A stretch of 64,000 nucleotides of DNA, from the NCBI GenBank assembly GCA_036725605.1, contig DAIMDW010000022.1, positions 49,741 through 113,740 on the forward strand, given 5' to 3'. Shown here piece by piece: positions 52,705 through 62,100 of this stretch (its first letter is position 1; every line of letters begins with the position of its first letter). Origin of the DNA: CALBTQ01 sp036725605. GTDB lineage: Bacteria; Lernaellota; Lernaellaia; Lernaellales; Lernaellaceae. Under the pieces are notes generated by a model, which saw only the letters and a list, made by a program, of their open reading frames with translations, did not search any database and was not told the origin of the DNA. The position numbers were made by a program, and so were the translations under genes.

Positions 52705-53454
52705 ATGAACTTGTTATTCGTGTTGCAAACGATTGTCGGGCAGACGCAGGAAGGCGGCGCCAGCGTGTGGAAGCTGGTCGCGGCCGCCGGCCCGGTGGTC
52801 AAAGGTGTATTGCTGTTGCTGGTGCTGTTTTCAGTCATCAGTTGGGCGATCATTTTTCTGAAGTTCCTCCTGCTGCGCCGGGCCAAGCAGGAAAGCGAAA
52901 TCTTTCTGAAAATCTTCTGGGAATCCAGACAGTTAGACGAAATTTACCGCCAGAGCAAACAATTGCTGCATAGCCCGGTGGCCGACGTGTTCGCCGCCGG
53001 CTATGACGAATTGAAGCGCTTTCAATCCAAAAGCGGCGATTTCAGCGCCTCGGCCGAGAAAAACGGCATTGCGCCCAAAAGCAGCACGGCGGTTAAAGAC
53101 AATGTCGGCCGCGCGCTGATGCGTTCGCGCAGCGAGCAGGTGACCAAGCTGGAAAAGGCCGTGCCGTTTTTGGCCACGGTCGGCAACACCGCGCCGTTCA
53201 TCGGTCTGTTCGGCACCGTCTGGGGCATCATGGACAGCTTCCACAACATCGGCCTCAAAGGGCAGGCTTCGCTGGCTGTCGTCGCCCCCGGCATCTCCGA
53301 GGCGCTGGTGGCCACGGCGGTCGGTCTGTTCGCCGCGATCCCGGCGGTTGTCGCCTACAACTATTTCTCCGCGCGGCTGCGGGCGCTGGAAAGCGACATC
53401 GACAGCTTCTCCAGCGAGTTCATGAACATTCTCGAGCGCCACATTTTGCAATAG
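52705..53454 (+). CDS. tolQ: Tol-Pal system / MotA-ExbB family proton channel subunit
   Basis: A 249-aa inner-membrane protein with helices at about 30-55, 150-175 and 190-212. The conserved MotA/TolQ/ExbB region (VPFLATVGNTAPFIGLFGTVWGIM and ISEALVATAVGLFAAIPAVVAYN) is intact. It forms the proton-driven motor with TolR and energises TolA for outer-membrane constriction. The ATG has GGTGG eight bases upstream, and it is first of the tolQRAB-pal-cpoB block. Confidence 0.93.
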   Translation: MNLLFVLQTIVGQTQEGGASVWKLVAAAGPVVKGVLLLLVLFSVISWAIIFLKFLLLRRAKQESEIFLKIFWESRQLDEIYRQSKQLLHSPVADVFAAGYDELKRFQSKSGDFSASAEKNGIAPKSSTAVKDNVGRALMRSRSEQVTKLEKAVPFLATVGNTAPFIGLFGTVWGIMDSFHNIGLKGQASLAVVAPGISEALVATAVGLFAAIPAVVAYNYFSARLRALESDIDSFSSEFMNILERHILQ

Positions 53455-53482
53455 GGCGCTACGACAATAAGGAGACGCGTCA

Positions 53483-53905
53483 GTGGCGATGAGCACGGGC
53501 GGCGGCGGCCGCAACCTGATGAGCGAAATCAACGTGACGCCCCTCGTGGACGTCATGCTGGTGTTGCTGATCATCTTCATGGTGACCGCGCCGATGATGC
53601 AGGAAGGCATGTCGGTCGCCGTGCCGGAAGTCAAAACCGGTCCGCTGGAACAGCACGAAGAGGAACCGGTGGTGCTGGTCATGGACAAACAGGGCCAGAT
53701 GTCGATCAAAAAGACGACGCTGGATTTCGATAACCTGGAAGATCAACTCAAGCTGGTTTTCGAACAACGAGCCGACCATACGCTGTACCTGCGCGCCGAC
53801 AAGGACGTCAGTTACGGTTATGTCGTGCGGGCGATGGCCATTGCCAAACAGGCCGGCGCCACCAAGTTGTCGATGATCACGCAACCACCGGCTGAAAAGA
53901 AATAA
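53483..53905 (+). CDS. tolR: Tol-Pal system / ExbD-TolR protein
   Basis: A 140-aa bitopic protein with a Gly-rich N-terminus, NVTPLVDVMLVLLIIFMVT carrying the conserved proton-path Asp (in the VDVML segment), and a periplasmic domain ending MAIAKQAGATKLSMIT. The start is GTG at 53483 with AAGGAGA seven bases upstream; an ATG lies two codons later. Its stop is directly followed by the tolA ATG. Confidence 0.93.
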   Translation: MAMSTGGGGRNLMSEINVTPLVDVMLVLLIIFMVTAPMMQEGMSVAVPEVKTGPLEQHEEEPVVLVMDKQGQMSIKKTTLDFDNLEDQLKLVFEQRADHTLYLRADKDVSYGYVVRAMAIAKQAGATKLSMITQPPAEKK

Positions 53906-54673
53906 ATGACCACGGTGAGCGTCATGCGCCAACGACTGTTTGCTATCGACTACGATCGTTTGTTCGGACAGATGATCGTCGTGTCGGTGACGGTGCATGT
54001 CGTGGCGTTCGTGGCGATGCTGGTGCTGCCGGGCATGTTTCCTTCTTCGCAACTGGATCCTTCCAAGGCGATCGAGGTCGACCTGACCGCGCAACTGCCC
54101 AAGGGACCGGGGTTGGGCCCGATGGCCCCCGATCGCACCCTGGAAGCGGTGCGGCGTTCCGACGCGCGCCGCATGGAGGATATCCAGAAGGAGCGCGATC
54201 AGGAGTACAACGCCGACACCGTCAAGCTGACCGGCCGCAAGCAGGTCAACACCAACAAGTTGGGGTGGCGCGACCAGCAGCGCCAGAGCGCGGTGGAAAA
54301 ACTGCGGCAGAAAAAACGCGCGGCGATGGAGGCGACCGGCGGCGGTGGCGCCGGCGAAGTAAGCACCACGGGCATTTTGAGCATCTACAAGGCGAAGGTC
54401 AAAAGTCAGATCATCGCCAGTTGGACCTTACCCGGCGGTCTGCCGCAAAAGTATTTCGACACCCAGGTCTATGTGCTGATCACCATTGCGCCGTCCGGCA
54501 CGATCATGAGTAAGGTGCTGACGCGCTCGTCGGGCTTCGAGCCGCTCGACCGCAGTTGCCTCTCGGCGGTGATCAAGGCCAGCCCGTTGCCGCCGCCGCC
54601 GTCACTGCTGGCCGACGATCTGCGAACCAAAGGCATTCTCGTGCGTTTCAATCCCAAGTTGAAACAGCATTAG
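53906..54673 (+). CDS. tolA: TolA-like protein (TonB C-terminal domain)
   Basis: A 255-aa inner-membrane protein: one N-terminal helix (about 22-44), a short charged linker (Arg/Glu/Gln-rich, about 75-145), and a C-terminal TolA/TonB-type domain with IIASWTLPGGLP, YVLITIAPSGTIMSKVL and SSGFEPLDRSCLSAVIKASPLPPPP. The linker is much shorter than the long helix of E. coli TolA (421 aa). It transmits TolQR force to TolB/Pal. Confidence 0.9.
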   Translation: MTTVSVMRQRLFAIDYDRLFGQMIVVSVTVHVVAFVAMLVLPGMFPSSQLDPSKAIEVDLTAQLPKGPGLGPMAPDRTLEAVRRSDARRMEDIQKERDQEYNADTVKLTGRKQVNTNKLGWRDQQRQSAVEKLRQKKRAAMEATGGGGAGEVSTTGILSIYKAKVKSQIIASWTLPGGLPQKYFDTQVYVLITIAPSGTIMSKVLTRSSGFEPLDRSCLSAVIKASPLPPPPSLLADDLRTKGILVRFNPKLKQH

Positions 54674-54685
54674 CGAGGGAGGAAG

Positions 54686-56068
54686 ATGACCCGCTTCTGT
54701 GTGTCCACGATTGTTGTTGTCCTGGTCGGCACGTTGGTGCTCGGCGCTTCGTTGCTGCTGGCCGACATCAAGGACGATCAGCCGCTGACCACCTTGGACA
54801 TCTACCGGTATGAAAACGGCCGGCCCATGGTCCGCAAGGATCCCATGGCCGTGCCGCTGTTCAAGAACGTCGGCAGCGAGGCCGATCGCATGGGCCTGTC
54901 CCAGAAACTGGCCGAGTCCATCGGCAACGATATGCACATGAGCGGGCGCTTCGACATCATCAACCGCGCCATGTACGTGGAGAATCCCCACGTTTCCGGG
55001 GTAAAGCCGGGGACCTTCGATTTCCATGACTGGCAGATCATCAACGCCGAATACCTGATCAAAGGCAGCTTCGCCACGCGCGACGGCCAATTGACCGTGC
55101 AATTCCGCCTGTATCACGTGCCGACCAAGCGCCTGCTGCTGGGCAAGGAATATTCGGGCGATCCCGACCAATGGACGCTGATGGCCCATAAATTCGGCAA
55201 CGACGTGATCTACGAACTGACGCGCACCAAGGGCATTTTCGGGACGAAGATCGCCTATGTATCCGGGGCGGGCAACACGCAGGAAGTCTATGTGATCGAC
55301 ATCGACGGCCGCAACAATCGCCGCCTGACCTTCCTCAACGGCCGCTCGAAGAATCCGACCTGGTCGCCCGACGGCAGCAAAATCGCCTTTGCGCAGTACA
55401 GCACCGACGAAACCGACATGTACAGCTCCCTGTATGTCGTCAACGCCAACGGCGGTACGCCCCAGGAGATTCTCAAGGTCAAAGGCTTGTTGATTACCCC
55501 GCGCTTTTCGCCCTCGGGCAGCCGGTTGGCCCTGGCCATCAGCTACAACGGCAACATGGAAATTTACACGGTCAGCGTACGCGGCGGCAAACCCAAGCGG
55601 TTGACCGTCAGTCACGCCATCGAACTTTTTCCGTCCTGGTCGCCGCGCGGCGATTGGCTGGCTTTCATTTCCGACCGCACCGGCGGGCCGCAGGTCTGGC
55701 GCATGCGGGCCGACGGCAGCGAAGCCCAGCGCGTCAGCTACCATGGCTCCTACAACCAAAGCCCCGACTGGGCGTTGACGCCCGACGGCGAAAAAATCGT
55801 CTATAGTTCGCGGGAAAGCGGCATTTTCGGCCTGATTATGATGAGCCCCGACGGCACCAACGCCGAGGTCATTACCCAGGATCAGGGCTTCGGTTCGTGC
55901 GAGTATCCCAACTTCTCCCCGGACGGGCGGGCGGTCGTGCTGACGACGGGCGGATACGGCGCTCGGGCGGTCCGGATTTTTAATGTTGACGCAAGTTATA
56001 CCAAACTGTTGACAAGACCGGGGTCGAATGATAAGAATCCTACTTGGTCACCAAGGTTAATCAATTAG
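54686..56068 (+). CDS. tolB: Tol-Pal system protein TolB
   Basis: A 460-aa periplasmic protein with an N-terminal hydrophobic signal, an alpha/beta domain (about 40-190) and a C-terminal six-bladed propeller whose blades show the TolB signature NPTWSPDGSKIAF, TPRFSPSGSRLAL, FPSWSPRGDWLAF, SPDWALTPDGEKIVY and YPNFSPDGRAVVL. It binds Pal and relays the TolA signal. ATG 54686 has GGAGGA directly upstream, 12 nt after tolA. The 101-nt gap to pal may hold a further promoter. Confidence 0.94.
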   Translation: MTRFCVSTIVVVLVGTLVLGASLLLADIKDDQPLTTLDIYRYENGRPMVRKDPMAVPLFKNVGSEADRMGLSQKLAESIGNDMHMSGRFDIINRAMYVENPHVSGVKPGTFDFHDWQIINAEYLIKGSFATRDGQLTVQFRLYHVPTKRLLLGKEYSGDPDQWTLMAHKFGNDVIYELTRTKGIFGTKIAYVSGAGNTQEVYVIDIDGRNNRRLTFLNGRSKNPTWSPDGSKIAFAQYSTDETDMYSSLYVVNANGGTPQEILKVKGLLITPRFSPSGSRLALAISYNGNMEIYTVSVRGGKPKRLTVSHAIELFPSWSPRGDWLAFISDRTGGPQVWRMRADGSEAQRVSYHGSYNQSPDWALTPDGEKIVYSSRESGIFGLIMMSPDGTNAEVITQDQGFGSCEYPNFSPDGRAVVLTTGGYGARAVRIFNVDASYTKLLTRPGSNDKNPTWSPRLIN

Positions 56069-56169
56069 AGTGTCGCGATATGAGTCGATTTTCGATTCAT
56101 GGTCGTGAGTGGTTTAATGAGAAGAGCATCCGACGTATTTTCGATTAACAACGTTATGGAGGGAAATCG

Positions 56170-56868
56170 ATGAAAAGGTACCTGTTTTTAGTGGTACTGA
56201 GCGTTGTTGCTATGTTCCTCCTGGCCAGCTGCGGGCCGCCGGAAGGATACGATCTGGTCAAGCAGAACGCTTTGAATGCCAAAAACGAGGCCAAAGCGAA
56301 CGAAGCGGAAAAATACTGCCCCGAGCAGTGGGCCGCTGCTGAGCAGGTCATGAATCAGGCAATGACCGCCGATGAGCAGGAAGAATGGGAAGCGGCTATG
56401 CCGTTGTTCCAGGAAGCCACCAACCTGTACAACCAGGCCAAGCAGTGTGCGATCAAGAAAAAGGCCGAATTGGCCAAACCGAAAGAGCCGGTGAAAGAAC
56501 CGCCGAAGCCGAAACCCTTTGTTAAGGCTAAGCTGGACCCGGTTTTCTTCGACTATGATCGCTCCAACATCCGCGCCAACCAGATGAACAAGCTGCAGGC
56601 GATTGCCGGCGACCTCAAGGTCAAGTTCGAAAAACGCCTGTTCCTGCTGATTGGCTATTGCGACATCCGCGGTACGGAAGAGTACAACTTGGCGCTGGGC
56701 GAACGCCGCGCCACGACCGTGTACAACTTCCTGGTTGCCTCGGGCGTGTCGGCTACCCGCCTGACCAAGAAGTCCGGTGGTGAGACGAGCATGTTCGCGG
56801 CCGGCATCACCGAAGGTGCCTATCAGGAAAACCGTCGCGTTGAATTTGAAGACGTGACCAAGAAGTAG
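56170..56868 (+). CDS. pal: Peptidoglycan-associated lipoprotein with N-terminal DUF4398-like module
   Basis: A 232-aa outer-membrane lipoprotein, lipobox LLASC (C19). Residues about 35-95 form a helical module with the pattern YCPEQWAAAE...AKQCA not found in E. coli Pal. A Pro/Lys linker follows, then the OmpA C-terminal peptidoglycan-binding domain (VFFDYDRSNI, GYCDIRGTEEYNLALGERRA, NRRVEF). It anchors the outer membrane to the wall and partners TolB. A terminator follows immediately. Confidence 0.92.
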   Translation: MKRYLFLVVLSVVAMFLLASCGPPEGYDLVKQNALNAKNEAKANEAEKYCPEQWAAAEQVMNQAMTADEQEEWEAAMPLFQEATNLYNQAKQCAIKKKAELAKPKEPVKEPPKPKPFVKAKLDPVFFDYDRSNIRANQMNKLQAIAGDLKVKFEKRLFLLIGYCDIRGTEEYNLALGERRATTVYNFLVASGVSATRLTKKSGGETSMFAAGITEGAYQENRRVEFEDVTKK

Positions 56869-56884
56869 TTCGGTTTTGCTGATC

Positions 56885-56919
56885 AAAAACCCCGGGGGAT
56901 TTTCCCTCGGGGTTTTTTT
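56885..56919 (+). terminator. Rho-independent terminator after pal
   Basis: Stem CCCCG-GGG / CCC-T-CGGGG with flanking AAAAA/TTTTT extension, loop GATTTT and a seven-T tail ending at 56919. It splits the tol block from cpoB, which should then have its own promoter in 56920-57030. Confidence 0.88.
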
Positions 56920-57047
56920 ATGCCCGCATGGGGCAACTTTTTCTTGCCGGCGAGTGTCTGCGGAGTTAACCGTTGAGGCCCGGCCGCAGCGGTGTTATGA
57001 TCGCCGTGTTTTTCGCGCATTAATTTTGGAAACAGGGAGTAGTGCAG

Positions 57048-57836
57048 ATGAAGAGGCGTGCGCTTGGGTCGGTGCTTTTCCTTCTGTTGGTGACGATTTT
57101 TCTGCTGCCGGGTTGCGTGATCGAGACGCAGCGCAGTCAGCAGCGGGATGCGACCATGGCCGAATTGCAGCGGCAGGTCGACGAATTGAAGGCGGCGAAT
57201 CAGGAGTTGTCGCAGCGCTTCGACGACAGTGCGCGCATTTCCGGCGAAGCGGTCCTCGGCTTCCAAAGCCTGCAAAACGAGGTCTCGGTGCTCCAGGGCC
57301 GGTTTGACGAGGTGGAGCACAACAGCCAGTTGTCGCGCAAGGAACTGGAGGCCATCCGCCGCCAGTTGGCCGGCGAGTTGACCAAAATCAACAAACGGTT
57401 GGCAACCACGGAAAAAGAACTGGGCATCAAGTACGTCGATACCGGCGATGAGCAGCAATTGATCACCGAGCGCGACTCCTTCAACCAGGCGATGGCCCTG
57501 TACAACCAGGGCAACCTGGAGGCGGCGAAGGCCAAATTCCGTGATTTCATCGCCACCTATCCGAAGAGCAAAGTGCTGGATGAAGCGCAGTTTTATCTGG
57601 CCGAGTGCCAGTTCAAGCAGAAAAATTGGGAAGAAGCGATTCTCGCCTTCGATACGTTGGTCACGCGCTACCCGAAAAGCAAGTTCGTGCCCACCGCCTA
57701 TCTGCGGATGGGCGTGGCCTTCTTCGAGAACGGGCAAATCGCCGATGCGCGGCTGTTCTTCGAAAAAGTGATTGAAATGTATCCGAAAACGCGCGAGGCG
57801 GAGATCGCCAAAAAGAAATTGCAGATGATGCGCTGA
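57048..57836 (+). CDS. cpoB: Cell division coordinator CpoB-like (YbgF) lipoprotein
   Basis: A 262-aa exported protein with lipobox LLPGC, a coiled coil (about 30-125; TMAELQRQVDELKAANQEL), and C-terminal TPR-like repeats (SFNQAMALYNQGNLEAAKAKF, YPKSKVLDEAQFYLAECQF, YPKSKFVPTAYLRMG, YPKTREAEIA) as in YbgF/CpoB. E. coli CpoB is periplasmic and not lipidated, so the lipobox is a difference. It coordinates Tol-Pal with wall synthesis. ATG 57048 has GGGAG eight bases upstream. Confidence 0.9.
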   Translation: MKRRALGSVLFLLLVTIFLLPGCVIETQRSQQRDATMAELQRQVDELKAANQELSQRFDDSARISGEAVLGFQSLQNEVSVLQGRFDEVEHNSQLSRKELEAIRRQLAGELTKINKRLATTEKELGIKYVDTGDEQQLITERDSFNQAMALYNQGNLEAAKAKFRDFIATYPKSKVLDEAQFYLAECQFKQKNWEEAILAFDTLVTRYPKSKFVPTAYLRMGVAFFENGQIADARLFFEKVIEMYPKTREAEIAKKKLQMMR

Positions 57837-57856
57837 TCCGGCGCTATTATGGAATC

Positions 57857-58198
57857 ATGAAACATATTCTCCGACTGTTGCTTGTCCTGACGGTCTGCCT
57901 GGGGCTGCCGATGCTCTTGGCCTGCGCCGGGGCGGGCGCCAACCTGTCCGGTGCGCAAAACCAGGTGGAAGAGGCGAAAATCGACGCCGCCTCCCTGGAT
58001 GCCGATAAATACTGCCCCGACGAGTGGCGCGCCGCCGAGATGATGGTCCGTCATAGCGAGCGCCTGATGCAGTCGCAGCAATACGATTTGGCCCGCGCCA
58101 CCTTGCAGGAAGCGCTGCGATTGTATCGCCAGGCCGCCGAGTGCGCCGCCAATCGAAAGCGGGAAAGGCGCATGCCTGCACCGGTTCCGGGGATGTAA
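57857..58198 (+). CDS. Small DUF4398-like lipoprotein
   Basis: A 113-aa lipoprotein: signal peptide with lipobox MLLAC (about C23), then a helical module KYCPDEWRAAE...YDLARATLQEALRLYRQAAECA closely matching the N-terminal module of the adjacent Pal. It lacks an OmpA domain. The ribosome site is weak and it starts 20 nt after cpoB, so it is probably read through from it. It may pack against Pal or the OmpA-like neighbour; inference. Confidence 0.8.
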   Translation: MKHILRLLLVLTVCLGLPMLLACAGAGANLSGAQNQVEEAKIDAASLDADKYCPDEWRAAEMMVRHSERLMQSQQYDLARATLQEALRLYRQAAECAANRKRERRMPAPVPGM

Positions 58199-58352
58199 TC
58201 GCGCGAATTAATTGTTCTTACGACAAAAATCTGCGCGGCGGCGCAATCTGTACTTGCACGCCCCGTCTAATCACGGTATAAGAATTCTGCGATTCTATCT
58301 TGATCGGCCAATAACAAGAGGTGAACCATAGCGTTCGTCTAGGAGGAGGCAG

Positions 58353-59087
58353 ATGAAGCGTTTCGTCTTCATGAGTCTGGTGTGCTGTGCGTTGCTGTTC
58401 CTGATCGGATGCAGCTCGAAAATAGATACGCTGCCGGAACTGGAAGCGGCCAAGGCCGCGGTGGCGCAGGCGCAGGAGGAAGACGCTCCCGGGTTGTGCC
58501 CCAACGAGTTCCAGAGCGCGGAAATGAAGCTCAAGCAGGCGGAATTGCTGTTTAACGACGGCGAGGAAGAGGGCTCGAAGGTCTCCGCTATTGAATGCGT
58601 GAACCTGGCGAACCTGGCCCGCACGTGCGCCGAAGCGAAAAAGAAGGCCGCGGCCGAAGCGCCCGCCACGGTGGGACCGCCGGAGGAACTGGCCAACTTC
58701 AAAGTGTCGGTTTACTTCGACTTCAATTCCAATCAGCTCAAGGCCTCCGAAGCGCAGAAGCTCGACAAAGCCGCCGCTTTCCTCAAGAAAATGGCGAAAG
58801 AGCATCGGTTCTATATGCTTCTGGAGTCCCATGCCGATCTGCCCGGCACGGCCGAAGATAATATGGACCTGACCCGCCGCCGCGCGTTGGTGGTTCGCTA
58901 TTATCTGGTTCAGAACGGCTTGTTGCGCAGCCGCATTTACATGCGGGCCTCCGGCTCGGAAACGACCCGCAAGGAACTGGGCGAAACCGCGAAATCCGAA
59001 AAGCAGAATCCGGAATGGCGCCGCGTGGATCTGACCGTGCTGTTCGACCGTCCGCAGGTCGAGATCATTCCGAGCAACGATAACTAA
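58353..59087 (+). CDS. OmpA/Pal-family lipoprotein, second copy
   Basis: A 244-aa lipoprotein with lipobox FLIGC (C20), a DUF4398-like module (about 45-98; LCPNEFQSAEMKLKQAE...ARTCAEAKKKA), then an OmpA-like domain (VYFDFNSNQLKASEAQKLDKAA, ESHADLPGTAEDNMDLTRRRA, EWRRVDLTV). A second Pal-type wall anchor. ATG 58353 has AGGAGGAGG upstream. It is separated from the previous gene by 154 bp, which is AT-richer and may contain its promoter. Confidence 0.88.
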   Translation: MKRFVFMSLVCCALLFLIGCSSKIDTLPELEAAKAAVAQAQEEDAPGLCPNEFQSAEMKLKQAELLFNDGEEEGSKVSAIECVNLANLARTCAEAKKKAAAEAPATVGPPEELANFKVSVYFDFNSNQLKASEAQKLDKAAAFLKKMAKEHRFYMLLESHADLPGTAEDNMDLTRRRALVVRYYLVQNGLLRSRIYMRASGSETTRKELGETAKSEKQNPEWRRVDLTVLFDRPQVEIIPSNDN

Positions 59088-59112
59088 TCACCGATCAATC
59101 GATTAAAAAGAA

Positions 59113-59141
59113 AAGCCGGTTCCTTGCGGAGCCGGCTTTTT
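59113..59141. terminator. Rho-independent terminator between OmpA-like gene and smc
   Basis: An 11-bp stem AAGCCGGTTCC / GGAGCCGGCTT, loop TTGC, with five T after and A-rich DNA before, so it can act on both converging transcripts. Confidence 0.88.
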
Positions 59142-59158
59142 CTATGTGATCCGCCGTG

Positions 59159-62100
59159 TCAGTGGACCGGCGGTTCTTCTACCAGGCGCACGCTGACCAT
59201 CTTGGAAACGCCTTTTTCCTGCATGGTCACACCGTAGAGCGTGTCGACGCATTCCATCGTCGATTTGTTGTGCGTGATGAGAATGACCTGGCTGTGTTCG
59301 GCCATTTTCTCGATCAACTGGTTGAAGCGTGAAACGTTCACATCGTCCAACGGCGCGTCGACCTCGTCCAGCAGGCAGAAGGGGCTGGGCTTGATCAGGA
59401 AGATCGAGAAGATCAATCCCAACGAACTGAGCGCCTTCTCGCCGCCGGAGAGCAGGTTGACGTTTTGCAGCTTTTTGCCCGGCGGCCGGATGACGATGTC
59501 CACGCCGGATTCAAGCGGCTTGTCGGGCTCGGTCAGCTCCAGCTTGGCGCTGCCGCCGCCGAAGAGCAGGGGGATGATCTCGCCGCATTTGTCGTCGACC
59601 AGTTTGAAGGTTTCCAGGAAACGCTCCTTGCTGGTCTTGTTGATTTTGGCGATGGCCTTTTTCAACTCGTCAATCGCCTGATCCAGGTCGGCCTTCTGGG
59701 TGAGGTAGGTGTCCAGACGTTTTTGTTCTTCCTCGTATTCGTTGATCGCGTTCGGATTGACCTCGCCCATGCGGCCGATACGGTCGCTGATTTCGCGCTG
59801 ACGATCCTGCAACGATTCGGTGTCCATTTCCGCTTCGTCGGTGGGCTCGCCCAGGTCGGCCAGCGTCAACTGATAGCGTTCGTCCAGTTTTTCGGCCAGA
59901 TGCTCGGTCTTCATGTTGAGCGAAACCAGCTCCAACTCGCACGATTTGATTTCGTGGTCGTAGCCGTCCAGATCGCGCCGCAGCATCTTGATGCCTTTTT
60001 CGGTCTCGTCGACCACGCCGGTCTTCTCGTCGGCGCCCTCGCGAACCTGCACGCTGTGACGTTCGGCCTCTTCGAGGCGCTGCATCAAACCGGTGAGCCG
60101 TTCGGTGATCTCGTTGATCTGCTCGCGGTTGGTTTCCTGCTGTTCATGCGCCCGCTCGACCTGCTCGGAGCGACGCGAGACCGTCCCGGCCGCCTCTTCG
60201 CGCAGACGATACGCCGCCTCGCGCCGGTCCGCCGTCGTGCGCAGTTCCTGCTGCAGGTTGTTGACGGTCAGTGCCGCCTCGTGCATCGCTTTTTGCTGCG
60301 CGTCGATCTCCACCGTAATCGCCGATTGCGCGGCGTTGGTGTCGTCGGCGGCCGTACGCGCCGCGGCCAGCGCCCCTTCGAGTTCGGCCAGTTCGGCCAC
60401 TTCGCGCTCGTGCCGGGCGATCAACTGTTCGCCTTGCTCGCTCAGGCGGGCGAAGGTTTCCTCCAGTTGCGCCGCTTCGGCGTTGACGCGATCGAGTTCG
60501 GCGTTGTCGCGCCGCATGTCGCCGCTCAGTTCGGCGATGGCCAGCCGGTTGGCGTCCAGGTTTTCCTGACCTGAACGAATGGTTTCATCCAGGCGGCCGA
60601 TCATGCCCATGCGGCTGTGGTAGCCGTCCTGCGCCTCGTTGAAGGCCTTCTCGAGCTGTTCCACTTCCTGCTGCAGCTTGGCGATCTGCCGCTTTTTCTG
60701 CAGGATGCCCGTGGTTACCGAATCGACCTGACCGCCGGTGATGATGCCCGCGCGGTCCACGACCTCGCCGTCGAGCGTGACGAACGCGCCGGTGTAGCCG
60801 TTGGCCTTGTGCAGCCGCACGGCCGTGGGCAGATCCTCGACCACCAGCACGTCCTGCAGCAGGACGTCGGTAACCGGCTGATACTGCGGTTCGACCTGAA
60901 TGTGCGTGGCCAGCGGACCCAGCGTCTGCCCGACCGTCTCGGCCGGGTAGTGCGCCATGGACACCATGCGCGGCTGCAGCGGCACGAACGAGCCGCGCCC
61001 CGCGTGTTTCTCTTTCAGAAAGTCGGCCGCGGTCGCGCCGGCGTCCTGATCGGTGACCAGCACGGCCTGCAAGCGTTCGCCGAGAATCGCCTCGAGCGCC
61101 GTCTCGTATTTCTCCGGCACGTCCAGCTTGTCGGCCAGCACGCCCAGGATCGCCTTGCTCGTGCCGTTGAGCCCGTCGTCGGCGGAGTTGGCCGCCTGGA
61201 TGATGCGCTGCACGCCCTCCTGGTAGCCTTCCATGTTGCGCCGCATCTCTTCGAGACTTTCCAGGCGCACGCGTTTTTCGTCGTATTGCCGCTTGAGCTG
61301 TTCGTATTCCTTGCGCTTGTTTTCCGTTTCCTCGCGCATGCGGGCGAGGCGGTTGCGCTTTTCGGTCAGTTCGTTTTCCTGCACCGCGCGCAGTTCCTGC
61401 AGCTCGGCGAGCTTATCGCGTTGCGCTTGCAGGTGCGCGGTAAGTTTGTCGCATTCGGCGGCCAGCGCGTCGCGGCGTTCGCGGTTGACCGTCACCCGTC
61501 GCTGGTGCGTTTCCTGCTGCTCGCGATGATCCTGCACGGCGCGTTGCAGCGCGGCGTGGCGACCGGCCAGGCGCAGCAGTTCGTTGCGCGCGGCTTCCGA
61601 CGATCCGTCCAGCTCGCGCCGGCGGGCGAGGGAGTCGTTGAGGATTTCGCGGCAAGCGGCCAGGTTGCGATCGGCCAGGCCGACCTGCTGGTCCAGCGTT
61701 TCGATCTTCTGCGACGAGGTGGCGATCTCCTGGTCATGCCCGGCGATGCGGTCGCGCGCGTTTTCGATTTCCTCGGTCCACTGGGCGATCTGCACTTGCA
61801 GATGCTCGATGTCGCGCTGCAGCAGGTCGCGGCCCGTTTCGTCCTTGCGGACGATCTCGCGCAATTCGCTGACGGCCTCGGACGCGGCGATGATCGCCTT
61901 TTCCTGCTCCAACGCCGCCAGCCGCAGGGCCGCCAGGCGCGTTTCCTCGCTCTCGATCTTGTTGTGCGTTTCGCGGTGGCTGTCCTGCAAGCGGGCCAGC
62001 GATGCGTTGATGCGCGCCTTTTCGCTCGCCAAAAAGATCTGCTGCCGCGCGGCCAGTTCCAGATCGAGCTCGCGCAGCTCGGCCTTGAGTTCGTTGTAGC

